NCBI GenBank assembly: GCA_947179155.2
Contig: OX359286.1
Span: 8,892,501-8,956,500 of the forward strand
DNA: 64,000 nt
Reading direction: 5' to 3'
From: Hedera helix
Lineage: Eukaryota; Streptophyta; Magnoliopsida; Apiales; Araliaceae
Shown here: in pieces, positions 44,850 through 57,939 of the stretch
How the letters are laid out: each line of letters starts with the position of its first letter
Numbering within the stretch: position 1 is the first letter of the stretch
Translations under genes and position numbers: made by a program
The notes under the pieces: model-generated
The model's input: only the letters and a program-made list of their open reading frames with translations
What the model was told of the DNA's origin: nothing
The model's database searches: none

Positions 44850-45660
44850 TAACTAGGTCGGAACGCTCTAGCTTGATTAGTGGTGCACTTAGTCCGATCT
44901 GAACTTAGTCTCGTTAAAGTTCGGTCCGGTCAAAGTCTGATTTGACTTGATCTGACTTAAAGACCATGAACATATCATATTTTTTTGGCTCAAATTCGGT
45001 CTGACTTAACCTGGCCTAGTTCACCCAAATCTCGGTTTGGTCTGTTAATTTTCTTTATTCGCTACCTCAATTCTCCCACTGCAGACGAAAACTTCATATT
45101 TGTAACAACTCATTCAATAAACAAAATAAAATTGACGTCTTTTAATATGTTCATTCATGTATATTTGTTTATATACGAATATAGAAATTCATGAAAATAC
45201 GTTGAGTAGTATAATATATAAGGATTTTTCTTACCTAGCTAGCAACATATACTTCTTACAGATCTTTCATTGCATCATTATTTTAATAAATACCCAGCGT
45301 AACAACTAGAAAGTCATTTGCAAAATAATAATAATAATAATAATAAATAATAATTTTTTTCATTATTGTAATTTGAAAGTTGTAACTTATAATACATTAT
45401 TTTTAATTAATACATCAATTAAGTTTAAAATTTTAATTGGTGTTTTAATAATATTTAAAATTATTAAAAAAATTGTTTGAATGGATCGAATCGAACTGGA
45501 CTGGTCTGGCCTGACCTGACGTAAGGCATGGCGTAGAAGCCTCAACAGGCCCCCTATTTTAGCGCTAAGTCCAGCCTGACCTAGCCTGCAAGCCAAAAAT
45601 CAAAAGCTCAGCCTGGCCTGGTCAACGACCAAGCTTGGCAGGGCCAAGTCAGGCCGACCT
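44850..45660. repeat. Diverged repeat upstream of the RING gene
   Basis: Contains GTCCGATCTGAACTTAGTC-type repeats on the left and GGACTGGTCTGGCCTGACC on the right around an AT-rich core (AATAAT microsatellite at 45328-45352). Inverted similarity of the two ends is weak. Type not determined. Confidence 0.3.
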
Positions 45661-45784
45661 GTTATACATGCCTAAGCTGGATCACATTTTGGCTCCCAAA
45701 GTAGTCAATTTGTTACAAAACGAGCCATAAAAAGGGGGAGAAAATGAGAAAGTTGGGCTTAAGAGCTAGGAACATTCATTCGGT

Positions 45785-46140
45785 AAAAATCAGATTGGAT
45801 AGGACCGAATCGGTACTGAATTTATTTAAAATTCAAAATTAATATCGGTATCGGTTGATCCAGTATACCTAACCAGTTTACCGATTCAGTACCAGTTATT
45901 TACCCAAAATTATTATTGTTATTATTATTATTGTTATTATTAATTATTTATTAATAATAATAATAATAATTAAAAAAATAAAAAATAAGATAATCGGTAT
46001 AACTGGTACGGTCCAGGATATACCGAACCATCAAAGATCTGGATCGGTACCAAACCGGTTATACCTGTATACTGAACCGGTCACTATTTGTACCGAACTG
46101 TCTGGTTCGGTATAAAAAAAATCGGTTGGATCAATTTTTT
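45785..46140. repeat. GGTACCGA/CCGGTT-rich inverted-repeat element
   Basis: Many CGGTA, ACCGGTT and TACCGAA motifs are arranged as two halves around a central ATT/AAT microsatellite (45910-45970). This is a foldback-like structure just left of element D. Confidence 0.5.
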
Positions 46141-46233
46141 AAAACACTCATAGTTTAATGGCTTCGTTGTGTACACGGGTTTTGAACATTGTTTCAAACG
46201 CGTTTAAAATTTGCTTCATTTAATAATAATTTA

Positions 46234-47925
46234 TGTTGAATATTGTATATTTGATTTGATGATAAGAATTAAGTTGATAAATACATTCAATAGTAGAGTT
46301 GTAAAGTCCTTTGATTGATTATGATGTACAAGGACTTAGTTAGATAAGATCAAAACTGTTAGGTTGATCTTTTGGTTATGAATGTATTGAGTTGTAAAGG
46401 CTTTTGTGGTGTACAAGGACTTAGATTATAAAAAGATCAAATCTATTAGGTTGATTTTGTGTTGTATCTCTTTAGACAGTCTGATCGTAGAATGGACTCT
46501 ACGACTCCGTGCCAAGAAGACTTAACGACTCAGTCTGATCGTAGAATGGATTCTACGATTCCGCACAAGGAAGACTCAACGACCAAGTTTATTCATAGAC
46601 TCTCTACAATTTGGTCAAATCGAAGGAACAGACTCTACGACCAAGGGAAAAAGCCCAATCGTAGAACGAACTCTACGACCAAAGCAAGCAACCGTATAAC
46701 GAACTCTACGACTAACAGAGTGACTGTAGAGTAAACTTTACGATATCAAGAAAAATTGCCTTATCACAGAGCAGACACTACAACAAGAATAAATCGTAGA
46801 GTTGATCGTAGAGATTCGTTGAGTAAAAGCAAGAGTCATTTAAAGCAACACTACGACTCTCCTCAATTACACGTCATACAGATCAGAACCTAAACATTCG
46901 ACGGTTCTTTTCTTGTACTGAAAGACAAAAGTAATTTCGTTGAGAAGAACAGTCTACATGATGTGACAGATGAACCTCTACCAAGATCTTAAAGTCAAAA
47001 ATGTCAAAGGACTGACCAATGCATGCTAAGCGACATAGTGAAGATTTCAAGGTAGTGCTAAAGTCAGAAGACTGTGTCCTATCAGCCATATTTTTATGGA
47101 AGACCAGTCACCTCTATGAAAGTTGGTAGAAACCTAGGACTGACATGTCTTGTCCCAAAGAAAAAGGAAACACCTTTTATGGATAGTGTTAGCAGGTCAA
47201 TTAATACCTCGTCAGAGCATTAATGAGCTAAATGAATATAATATTCAGCAGCTCTACATCGTGAGGTAACGGGCACAAACTGAAGCATAGGACATATTTC
47301 AAACGGGAAGAAATCTGAAGCTCCTATATAAGACACCCAGATTTGAAAGAAAAAAAATAGGGGTAATAAGTGACACACAAGAAAGAAAAAAAAGGATACG
47401 CAAGAGTTCGAATAGATCAAACGGAAAAGTATCTTGCTTCACTACTAAGTTCTTCAGAAACTTATGCTAAATGCAACTTAGTAGCACACCCAAACCAACA
47501 CTACTCATGAGAAGAGTTCTTAGTAAACTAGAGTATCCAAGTCTGCTGGACTTGTAGAGTTCTTAGTGAACTAAAGTTCCAAGACTGCTGGTCTTAAAGA
47601 AATTTTAGTGATTCAAAAATTGTAAGAGTATCCTTAGTAGATTCGCTGCTCGAGGAGCAGAACAGTGGAGTAGGAGTCTTGTGAACTCTGAACCACTTAA
47701 AATCTAGTGTCTTTCATCTTATGTCTATTAACTGCTATAACTGTTATATAACTGCTTGTTGAATTATTACATTAACATATCAAGAAGGGGTAACTAAATC
47801 ATATTTTGCTATGCTAAAGTAATTGATTAATAATTCAGTCTCTCTTAAAATAAAGAAAAAAAAAAGTTTTAAAGAATCTATTCAACCCCTCTTCTAGATA
47901 TCTTTCGTGGCATTGGGAACTAACA
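46234..47925 (+). repeat. Element D 5' LTR
   Basis: 1692 bp. A TATA box TATATAAG lies at 47325-47332; the 3' LTR reads TATATGAG there. A series of palindromes (TCGTAGA...TCTACGA) lies at 46485-46504, 46539-46558 and 46659-46678, with weaker copies to about 46830. Confidence 0.93.
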
Positions 47926-47927
47926 AT

Positions 47928-47939
47928 TGGTATCAGAGC
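47928..47939 (+). promoter_or_regulatory. Primer binding site of element D
   Basis: TGGTATCAGAGC, a perfect complement to the 3' end of plant initiator-Met tRNA, two bases after the 5' LTR. Confidence 0.92.
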
Positions 47940-47980
47940 AAGTTCTCACATTTAAAGCCTTACAAGCTTGAGTAAATCTA

Positions 47981-48913
47981 ATGGCACACAACAAGAATGA
48001 ATCAGAACTTGGTAGAGGTAATAGACCACCTATGTGCAATAAAGAAAAATTTGCTAACTGGAAAGTTCGTATGCAGGCTTACATGGATGCAATAGACGAT
48101 GTGCTGTTCGAGACGGTACTTAATGGGCCAGTCATACTAATGAAGCTTGCATTAACAATTGAAGATCCAAACAAGCTAGTAGCAAAGAAAAGAGAAGAAT
48201 GGACAAACAACGAAAAGAATGATGTTCAAAGAGACAAAAAGGTCAAAAACATCGTATTCCAATCTCTAGATGATGAGTTATTTGAAAACGTTGTGAACTG
48301 CAAAACAGCTCAAGAAGTCTGACAGACTCTGTTGATCATGCATGAAGGAACAAAAGAAGTCAGAGAAAATAAGCAATCACTGCTTATTCAGCAATATGAA
48401 ATGTTCATCCACATATTAGGGGAGAACATTACAAACACCTATGAGAGATTTAACTTGCTGCTAAACTCTCTCAGATCATTTGGAAAAGTTTACCCAAATA
48501 GAGATCTCATCATAAAATTCATGAGAGCATTACTAAGTAAATAGGATGCCAAAACCACATCCATCCGGGAGTCAAAGAACTTGCATGAGATGATTGTACA
48601 ACAGCTTTATGAAAATCTTCTTACCTACGAGCTGGAGCTAAATCAAAAGGCAAGGACCCTATCTGAGGGAAGAAAGAAGAAGAAAAATATTGCTCTTAAA
48701 GCCTTAACTTCAGCTCACATAAATAATCTTAAGGATGGTTCTGACTCTAATAAAGATGAATCAGATGATAATGAAGGAGCTGCCATGCTGGTCAGACAAT
48801 TTAAAAGATTCATTAACAGAAATAGACCGTAGAAGTTCAGAAGCAGTAGCAGAGAACAAACAAATGACCTTTGCCACAATTGCAAAAAACTAGGTCATTT
48901 CATTGCTAAGTGT
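47981..48913 (+). pseudogene. Element D gag (UBN2-type) with CCHC knuckle
   Basis: The start is ATG at 47981 (MAHNKNESELGRGNRPPMCN). One reading frame runs through KFANWKVRMQAYMDAIDDVL, IQQYEMFIHILGENITNTYE and NLLLNSLRSFGKVYPNRD to the knuckle CHNCKKLGHFIAKC (48872-48913). In-frame stops at 48320-48322 (TGA), 48542-48544 (TAG) and 48830-48832 (TAG) fall where copia gags usually have Trp, so each can be a single G-to-A change. Capsid role if intact. Confidence 0.85.
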
Positions 48914-49348
48914 CTAAAACCCTTAAAAGAAGAGCTGAGGAAGGATAGAACAAAAACAAATCTAAAAAGAGAATTCAAGAGCCTTCACAAGCAAAAGAAG
49001 AAAGACAAAAGGTTCATAGCTGAAGGCTCTTGGAGTGACTCAGGAGAGGAACTAAACTCTGAGTCAAGTGACGATGAAAAGCCACAGAAGGGCAACTTAT
49101 GCTTGATGGCAAAAGAAGAAGAAAGCAGCAAAAACGAATTCAATATAGATGAGGTATTTGACTTCTACTTTCCTAAATTAAATATTGATGATCTTAGAGA
49201 ATGTATGCATGACTTAATGATAGAATTACACAAATACATAAAAATGTTTAGAATGTTATCTAAAGATCACTCTCATTTAAAAGAGGAAAAAGAGAAAATA
49301 AGCATAAAATTAGAAGCCACACTTCAAACAGAAAAAAAATTATTCTAG
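48914..49348 (+). pseudogene. Element D gag C-terminal extension
   Basis: Continues in the same frame. Acidic and lysine-rich (EEESSKNEFNIDEVFDFYFP, LNIDDLRECMHDLMIELHKY), probably coiled coil, as expected of the extended gag of Sirevirus-like copia elements. The frame is lost at the A run around 49331-49339. Confidence 0.6.
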
Positions 49349-49403
49349 TCTTGAGATTGAGAATGAAAAACTGAAAATTCAGGAACTAGAAAAGACAATT
49401 TTT

Positions 49404-51166
49404 ATGTGGAACAAATCTAGTTTGTCTATGGACACCCTGATCTCAAGCCAAAAAGATGTGGCTGATAGATCAGAATTAGGTTTTGAGAATTCTTTCTCAG
49501 AGCCTAATATGGAGAAATCAATGGAAGTAAATGAAAGCAACTCTTTTAATCTTAATAAAGGAATTGTGTACATTAAATCCTCAAAGATAGAAGAATCAAT
49601 CTCTCCTAGCTGCTCACACTCTGCTAATCTTGCTATCGTATCAGACAATAAAACTCGTACTGGTCTAGGATTCAGAAAATTAAAAAATAAGTCAACACTT
49701 ATAGCTGAACCTCGAAGGATCATAGAGTTATCTTTGGAAACAATAACTCGGTGAAAACTAGAGGATATGGCTCAACTGGAAATGATGCAATATCATTCAG
49801 TAAAGCGGCTTATGTTGAAGAACTAAAACATAACCTCTTAAGTATCAATCAACTATGTGACAAAGGACATCAAGTCACCTTCCTCAACAGCTAATGCCAA
49901 GTCAGAGATTTGAAGACTAACTCTCTAAGGCTAGTAGGAGTTCGAGAAGAAAATGTCTACATGGTCAACCTTGCCCAATTAAGTTAAGATGAGACAGTAT
50001 GTTTCCTTGCTAAAGCCTTTGAAGATATGTGCTGGCTCTGGCACAGGAGATTATCTCATCTTAACTTCAAAAGTATGTCAAAGCTTGCCTCCAAAGACCT
50101 AGTAAGAGGATTACCAAAGCTTAACCTCATCAAAGAAAAATCCTGCAAAACATGTCAGCTTGGAAAGTAAATAAGACCTCATTCTAGAGCAAGATATTCA
50201 ACTCAAATGATAGAGCCCTTCAATTACTACACATGAATTTATTCGGGTCTATCCCAACTGCAAGCTTTGGAGGAAAAAGATACTCTCTAGTGGTAGTAGA
50301 TGACTATACTAGATACATATGGGTATCCTTTCCAAGCTCTAAAGATGAAACTATTTCACATCTTATCAAGCTCTTCAAACTGATCATGAATAAAAAGGGT
50401 GAGAAGATCAAGGCCATAAAGAAATGATTATGGAAGAGAGTTTGACTTTTCAGATATGGACCAATTCTGTGAAGAAAATAGAATCAATCATAACTTCTCA
50501 GCTCCAAGGACTCCTTAACAGAATGGAGTAGCAGAAATGAAGAATAAGACTTTGATTGAAGCAGGAAGAACCCTTCTTGTAGCAACCTATCTTCCTGAAT
50601 ATTTTTGGGCTGAAGCCATCAACACTGCATGTTACACCCAGAATAGGTCACTCACACACTCAACATTGAAGAAGACTCCATACGAATTGTGAAAAGAAAA
50701 AAATCCAAACATAAGCTACTTTCATATATTTGGTTGTCTATGCTACGTACTCAACAATGATAATAAGCATCTAACCAAATTCCAGCCAAAGTCATATGAA
50801 GGAATCTTCCTTGGCTATGCTACGGACAACAGAGCATACAAAGTGTTCAATAAGGAATCTTTAATTGTTGAAATCTCCATCCATGTCACATTTAATGAAT
50901 CATATCCAGAAAAGAAAAGCTCAACACTGAACGATTCATCAGAAATAAACTTAACAATCGAAGAACTCAAAATCGTAGAGTCGGACTCTACGATCATGGA
51001 ACCAATAAAAGAAATCGTTGAGCGAGCAGAGGAAATCATAGAGTTCACCACGCCAGACATTGGAACTTTACGATCAGAACAAGAAGTTGATTCGGAAGAA
51101 CTCAGACAAAAAGGCACCAAAATAGACGTTCCAAGTAGAAGAAAGTGGACCAATGATCACACTTAA
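49404..51166 (+). pseudogene. Element D protease-to-integrase region; RT missing
   Basis: Order seen: linker (49404-49754); protease-to-GAG-pre-integrase region, broken; HRRLSHLNFKSMSKLASKDL with CKTCQLGK (about 50040-50170); integrase core from 50233 (LVVVDDYTRYIWVSFPSSKD). The second catalytic Asp and the QNGVAE block follow near 50430-50540 in shifted frames. The C-terminal YEGIFLGYATDNRAYKVFNK leads into 50843-51166. Reverse transcriptase and RNase H should follow but do not, on either side of element C. Their loss probably came with a deletion at the right edge of C. Confidence 0.82.
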
Positions 51167-51183
51167 GATCTAATAATTGGAAA

Positions 51184-54100
51184 TGTGACGACCCTGAATC
51201 CGAGTCCCTTTAACCTCGGATCCGGTTCGCTATAGTACAACCTTTTTCTTATCGTTCATGACTTACAAGAATATTATAATTGCTAAACAATCATTTATTT
51301 AAAACTTTACAACATCTCTTTCTATTCTAGAATCGCAATCTTTACAAATTTTTAGTATGTCTCAATATCATAGATGATACGAGTTCATTCTATTACAATC
51401 AATTTGAGTATTTAAACACTCAAGATACATACTAACCATTTCTTATAATTACATAATCATTTTACCTGTCCAATTCGGACTCATAACTACAACAATCACT
51501 TAAACTTTCGATGAAAGTAATACGCATTCCTGATCCTTGATCTTTAATGATATCTTCAGATATCTTGCACTTATCTGAAAGTGTTTATTTTATAGTAAGG
51601 TGAGTATGACGACTCAGCAAATCTAACAGTTACACATAACACATTACATGTTTCACATGTTATACATATTCTGCATTCTATTCCGACATCATGCATTTCA
51701 TGCTTTTCATTTTATGAATACTTCATACTTCTCATGCATCACATATAATAAACAAATAGTCTCTAGCAATTCATGCTTCATATTTTGTATATATTTCACA
51801 TGTAATCATAACTCATGTTTTTCACATATCACAAATATATTAATATATCTTTATATCAATAATTTAATATCAAATTGTAGCATAGCAATGCACATAGGAG
51901 CAAGTTTGAAAAGCATGTCTGGTTCGCGTATACCATTTACGCTTATTTTGCATCTTTCGTTCAACCCACAATTTATATATGAAATTGACACTATCATTAG
52001 TTACAATAACTATTACTTAGTCTTTATATAAGACTTTAACTTCAAATTATTAACTCTTAAGATGTTCGACAAACGAATCCTTAAGTTCCGGTCAAAAACC
52101 TTTGCCCAAAATATAGTACAGACATGTCGGATACGCTTAACCAACTTACGTCTTCACTATACGTTTTTCGTACAACCAACTTTTAATAAGTTGTCTAAGT
52201 TAGTCACAATTGGATTATTTACATTGGTTTAATTAAATTGAACTTTCTTCTTTTACATAACTTAATGATTTGGACATTTAATAATGTACAAAATACCTCA
52301 AAATATTATCTACATTGAATAATATACAACTACATTCAAATATTATTAATCATTTAATAATATTTTAATCTTTTATTAATATTATTAATTATTTAATAAT
52401 ATTTTAATCTCTTATTAATATTATTAATCATTTAATAATATTTTAACCACTTATTAATATTATTAACCACTTACCATTAATTATAAATTATTTAATGATA
52501 AATTACAACCTTGGTAATAATTAAAGACTTAAACAATTACACGTAAATTATTTACTCATTTTATTATCCTTAATTCCTTCACATTATTTATTTAATATTA
52601 ATTAAATAAATAATTAACTCAATTAACTTTACTTGTTATTTAACATTACATAAGCAATTATCTCATTAACCTTAATTCACTTGACTTATTAGTTAATATC
52701 AATTAAATAATAATTAATTAATTAACTAACCTCATTTATTATTTAATATTAATTAAATAACAAATTATCATTTTATTCACTTTATCTCCCTTTAATTATT
52801 ATTTAATGTCCTTTAAATAATAATTAAATATCGCCTTCAACTGTACGGTCTACAAGGTATGTGAGCTTATCATAACCATTAGTCATTAGAAAGACTCTTT
52901 ACATAAATATAAGACATTGATTTTGCAAGTTTATTTTAGGTTTTAAGTCCCTAATGGTGTTTCGTTTAGACTTTTCATTAACTAACAAGTTAAACTAGAG
53001 TTCTGACTTGATAAAACTTTGAAATACCAAAATTTTGACTTTTTAAAACTGGACCAGCGCTGGTGGCGTTGGTCTTAGGCTTATCCGAGCATTGGCGGCG
53101 CTCAAAGTAAAATGCCCGGACCCCTTTCACTAAAACTGTCATAACTTATTCATTTCAAAAAATTTTGGGGTGATGCTTAAGTCTATTCTCATCAGAATTT
53201 CCCCCTCTATAACTTCTCTTTATATCACAAATCCAAATTCCAAACGGAAGTAGGCTTAAAATTACATACAAGGACAGAATAAAAACTAACTTTATAAATC
53301 ATTGATTTGATTGGTTCAAACATGATGCTACAAGCATTATTTGCTAGGCCATTATGTTTTATGACTATACAACATTAATATACATAACATACATCATATA
53401 TGTCTCTACTAGTACCTTTAACAACATAAAATAAAAGAATCAAGGTTACAAAAACTTTTAACTTTTTAAATGATCTTTTTCTTGCTAGAGCTTTACTAGG
53501 ACTCCTCCTCCTCTTGAATGGTCCTCTAGAACAATATCTCCAACTTACAACACTTAGAAGTACTATCACATATGCTCTCTAGCTTTTCTCTCAAAGCTCT
53601 AGAGCTCTCTTTATATTTCTATACTTAGAAGCTAGCAAATGACCAAACTCCTAAAAAGAACTAATGAGTTATATTTATAGATACATTTTATCATCCAAAA
53701 ATCTATACATATACAATATGTATATCTACAATATCACCAATACTTGTAAAAGATCATATCAAGTTTAATTATTAAATGAATGACCTTTGCTTGGATTGGT
53801 TTATGGAAGTTGAGTGAAGCAACTAGGTGGAGTAATTTTGAAGCAACTATTCTCCAACACTTAACTAATGTGAGGTTAAGGCTCTTACTCTTGTAACCTA
53901 TGTTAACTTAACTATTAACCATAGTCCAAGCTCATCAATTAAACATACACATATCTTCCACCAAATAACCCAAGTAATGTTAATTCTCTACAATCAAGTA
54001 TACATATATATTCAATATATTTATATATTTACTAACACTTAACTCTAGCATTGGTTAATATTTTATTTTTATTATCACTTAGGGTTAACAACTAACCCAA

Positions 54101-55769
54101 TAATGGTTAGTTATCTATAAACATGAATTTAAGGAATTGACTATCTTAATTGACTAGGGTTGGTGAACCACCCTTTGGTTGAGTGTAAACAACAATTCTC
54201 CATCATTTAACTAATGTGTGGTTAAGTACAAGCTTTCATATTATCCATGGTTAATTCATTTAACCAACATTGGTTAACTCTCTACTAACCCATATATTTA
54301 CAACATGTATATCTCCACATATTTACCAATAACCTTTTATTTAAATTACATTCTAGCATGAATTAAGAGAATTGACTAAGTGAATGACCAATTTAAATGA
54401 AATATAAGCAACATACAAGCCACACTCAATCCCCAAGTGGGGCCCCATATTTGGTCAACACTCCACTATTTTTATACAATACTTGCAATTTCTCTTAACA
54501 ATTAACCAATGTATGGTTAATTCTCTATAACATGCAACCCATGGTTACCTACCAATTCTATCTTAGTAAATTATATACATACATAATTGTATCTATAATA
54601 TTCTTCCACCAATTAACCCATGCATAGTTAAATCTTTAGTTTATTTACCACCTAGGGTTACTCAACTAACTAATCCGTAGTTAATTCTCATTATCACATT
54701 CATTCACCTAGCAATTAACCAATGTTTGGTTAATGCTATCTCTTTCTTACCAACTAGAGTTATTCAAATAACCATACATTAGTTAATTCTCTACATTCAA
54801 CAATACTTGAAGTTTTTTAACACTTTGACCATCATTTGACTTTTAAATATTTGGGCTACATAGTTTATTTTATTTGGGCTCATTACTTTAAATTGTTACA
54901 TTAACTTCATTGGGCTTCCATATTAATTTGGTTGGACTCATCATTTAAATTGATTGGCTACCCACCCAATACTACTAACACACCTCCCATGACTTGGGCG
55001 AGGTAATTAATTCAATTGGACTACCTTACTTAAATCCATTGGGCTACTTATAATACATTCCAAGTACCCCATATTTTAACTACATTTAAAATCAATTGGA
55101 CTTATTATTTAATTATTCATCTTCATGCAAGTATTTTCATATTCGGTTAACACATATAATTTTTTTGGGTTAGTCTACTAATAGTAATTAAATTACTTGG
55201 ACTATTCATAAGGCTTAATCCATAAATTTATTAAGTCTCTCTATAATTACCAACAAGACTTAAAATATTGAGCTTGTTTTAATCAATTATTAGATTCTAT
55301 ACTACAACTTGATAATTAAGTTAATTACTTAATTAATTAACTTCTTATTATTGTCATTCTAGATAATCATTCTAGCTTTTCTATAACATTAACTCATAAT
55401 TAATATAATTAACCTAATTAATTATATTTCATAACGTTCCTTCTTACTCCGTATTAAAACTAATTAATTTATTAGTTTTGTTGAGTATTAATTTACGCAT
55501 TTTCTTATTTGGATAAAAAGCACACTTTAGGTATAGCTGTATTAATATAATCACATTCACTTCTTAATGAAATTTATTTTCTTAATAAATTCTCCACATG
55601 CATCATTATAATATTCTCACATTTAATCCTTAACAAATAAATTAGATTAAAAAAATATTTACTCATTTTCTACACATCTCATTTCTCTAACTCTATATTT
55701 TAAGCCTTAACTTTTAATTAAATTATTTAAGATCTTATCTACAAGTCTTGTAAATATTCGGGTATCACA
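51184..55769 (-). repeat. Element C 3' LTR (complete)
   Basis: 4586 bp, unusually long. Contains a hairpin array at 52338-52470 and a GC-rich spot at 53053-53105 (CAGCGCTGGTGGCG, CATTGGCGGCGCTC). AT-rich elsewhere. The frames at 51648-52031 are repeat shadows. Confidence 0.85.
52338..52470. repeat. Hairpin-forming AT array, element C 3' LTR
   Basis: About four units carrying AATATTATTAAT and TTTAATAATATT. The homologous array in the truncated 5' LTR (59097-59300) has about six. Confidence 0.85.
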
Positions 55770-57939
55770 TTCACCCATTCTTATAAGAATTTTGTCCCTG
55801 AAATTATAGCATATTCATTTTCACCAATTTTCTTCTCTGAGGATATCTCTTTACTCATCAAGTTCTATGACTACCATTTTCTAGGAAGTTCATACTTCAA
55901 ACTCACAATTCCAGAATATTGAAATATCTTCTAGAAGAATAAATTGAAATTTAAAATATTCATTAAAACTTTTATAATACGCTGAGGGGTCATAAAGACC
56001 ATGAACTGTGTACTGGGTTATCAAGTATTTTTACTATAACCTTTAGTAGTCATAAGACTATAAACACATTTTTACCACAAAAATACTACACTAGGAATCA
56101 CCCTATCGTACTCTACGTCATGCATAACGTTTAATCTTTGCGAGTGAAGTCGGAGCTATATGCAAACAAAAATATATCTGCTTCTGCTATTGTTCACCTC
56201 AGACTTACTATAAAATTCCGCACCAGAATAATTTGGTTTGGAAATAAAACTTGAACTATTTCTGACCAAAGTTGTCTAGTCAAAATAAATGACATAGACT
56301 CACATCATTAAACTGTTCATACATTCCGAACTAAAAATCATTATAGATTAGTTAAAATAACTAAAATTCATTTATAGGACTTCATGATACCGCATCATCT
56401 GGATAGTGCGTTGAGGATTCCGTCATTACTTCATGAGTTCATGATACTGCATATCTTGATAGTATGTTGAGACTTTCGTCCTTCTCATCACCACATCATG
56501 ACTTTAATGACATGTGATGATTTCATAAATACATTTTGATATTTTCAAATTGATTTGTCTAGCCGAAACAATTAGCATAGACTCTTCTTTAAACGTTTCA
56601 AAATACTGAAAATTATTTTAGGTTTTATCATGTCATCACAGGTAACGATGAACTTCTCCACCTCTCTTGTTACTGCGACTTAATAATAAAACAAGAAAAT
56701 TCATTTGTCTTTTCAAAAGCACAAAAGTGCGAATTTAGCACGATTTTAATAATTTCAAAGTCTAGCATAGCTAGCAGATTTAGAATATCCTAAAACCTCA
56801 AAACACCTTTAATTTTTCCCCCGTATTCTTTTTCAACTCAATAACTATATCTAGTATAGCTTTAATCTTACTACTTAACTCTACCCACACTCACTGTTCA
56901 TCAAACTTACCACACATTATGAGTTCAGTAACTTACCACAATCATATGGGTTGAAGAACTTATCCTAGTCAGACCAAAATCGTCCATTCGCTGAGGGGCT
57001 CCACCATACAATCATGAGTCACGAACTTACTATACGTGTGAGTTTTAAGAACACACACCTAACCTTAATATTCTCTACCTATCCGATATACTATAGGAAA
57101 AGAATCACCTTTTCACCATATATACATCGAATAGCATGACACCAAGTTTAAATCGATTATTACTATAGGAAGCTAAGTGGTTGTCAAACCAAACACAATC
57201 TCCTGCCCAAACAAGAAATTCGTCAACTCGACCATTAATTAATATAGGAAGTTAAGTGACTATTAAAACAAGAACAAATACATCAGTTTCCCAGCTTTTT
57301 AACACTGAAAGGAAACATCTGTCATCAGTGTATATCTTTCTTCTTCGATACACTACTGATCGTGCAAGTTTCGTAGCAGCATCTCCTAAATCGGTTAGCT
57401 GACATATCATAGCCTCCGCCCATACAAGGGTTCGTTCAACTCAACCACTATATTAATATAGGAAGCTAAGTGGCTCTAAAACCAAGCACAAATTCCCCGC
57501 CCATACAAGAAATTGTACAACTCAGCCACTAATATGAATCATCAATTAAAAACTCACAAACATCTAATTTTTCTTAACTTAATAGGAATTTCTTAAATTC
57601 ATACTTTAACATATATAACTCATCACGAGTTCATCTTTCTAGATCATTTCATGGTCTTATTAACATTTCCTTTCTGCTTCTCAAAATCTTATTAAAAGAT
57701 ATCTTTTATCATTTCTTCAAATTAGGTAAACATGACCCTTTTTATTTCCCTTCCACCTCATCAAATCCACATTTGGATAATCTTCTATATTTCATTTCAT
57801 ATGAATTTTATAAATTCATCTTTTATCATTTAAACTCTTCCTGAGTTTATACCTTTACCATTTTACTTATCTTCTACTACGGTTATAGCTTAAGGTACTC
57901 TTACCTAAGGTTTTTAACCTATCAACTCTAATATCAACT
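55770..57939 (-). other. Element C internal region without coding domains
   Basis: No gag, protease, RT or integrase on either strand. It holds a B-LTR-like module (56190-56600; see findings) and a repeat of about 70 bp with ATAGGAAGCTAAGTGG at about 57173, 57241 (variant) and 57459. Confidence 0.6.

Noticed and set aside
49379..49723. 114-codon minus-strand frame, also 50815-51153
   Set aside because: Antisense to gag/pol of element D; shadow frames without similarity.
51648..52031. 127-codon open frame, with a similar frame at 58405-58620
   Set aside because: Both lie at the same place in the two LTRs of element C; low-complexity, no domain, disrupted differently in the two copies.
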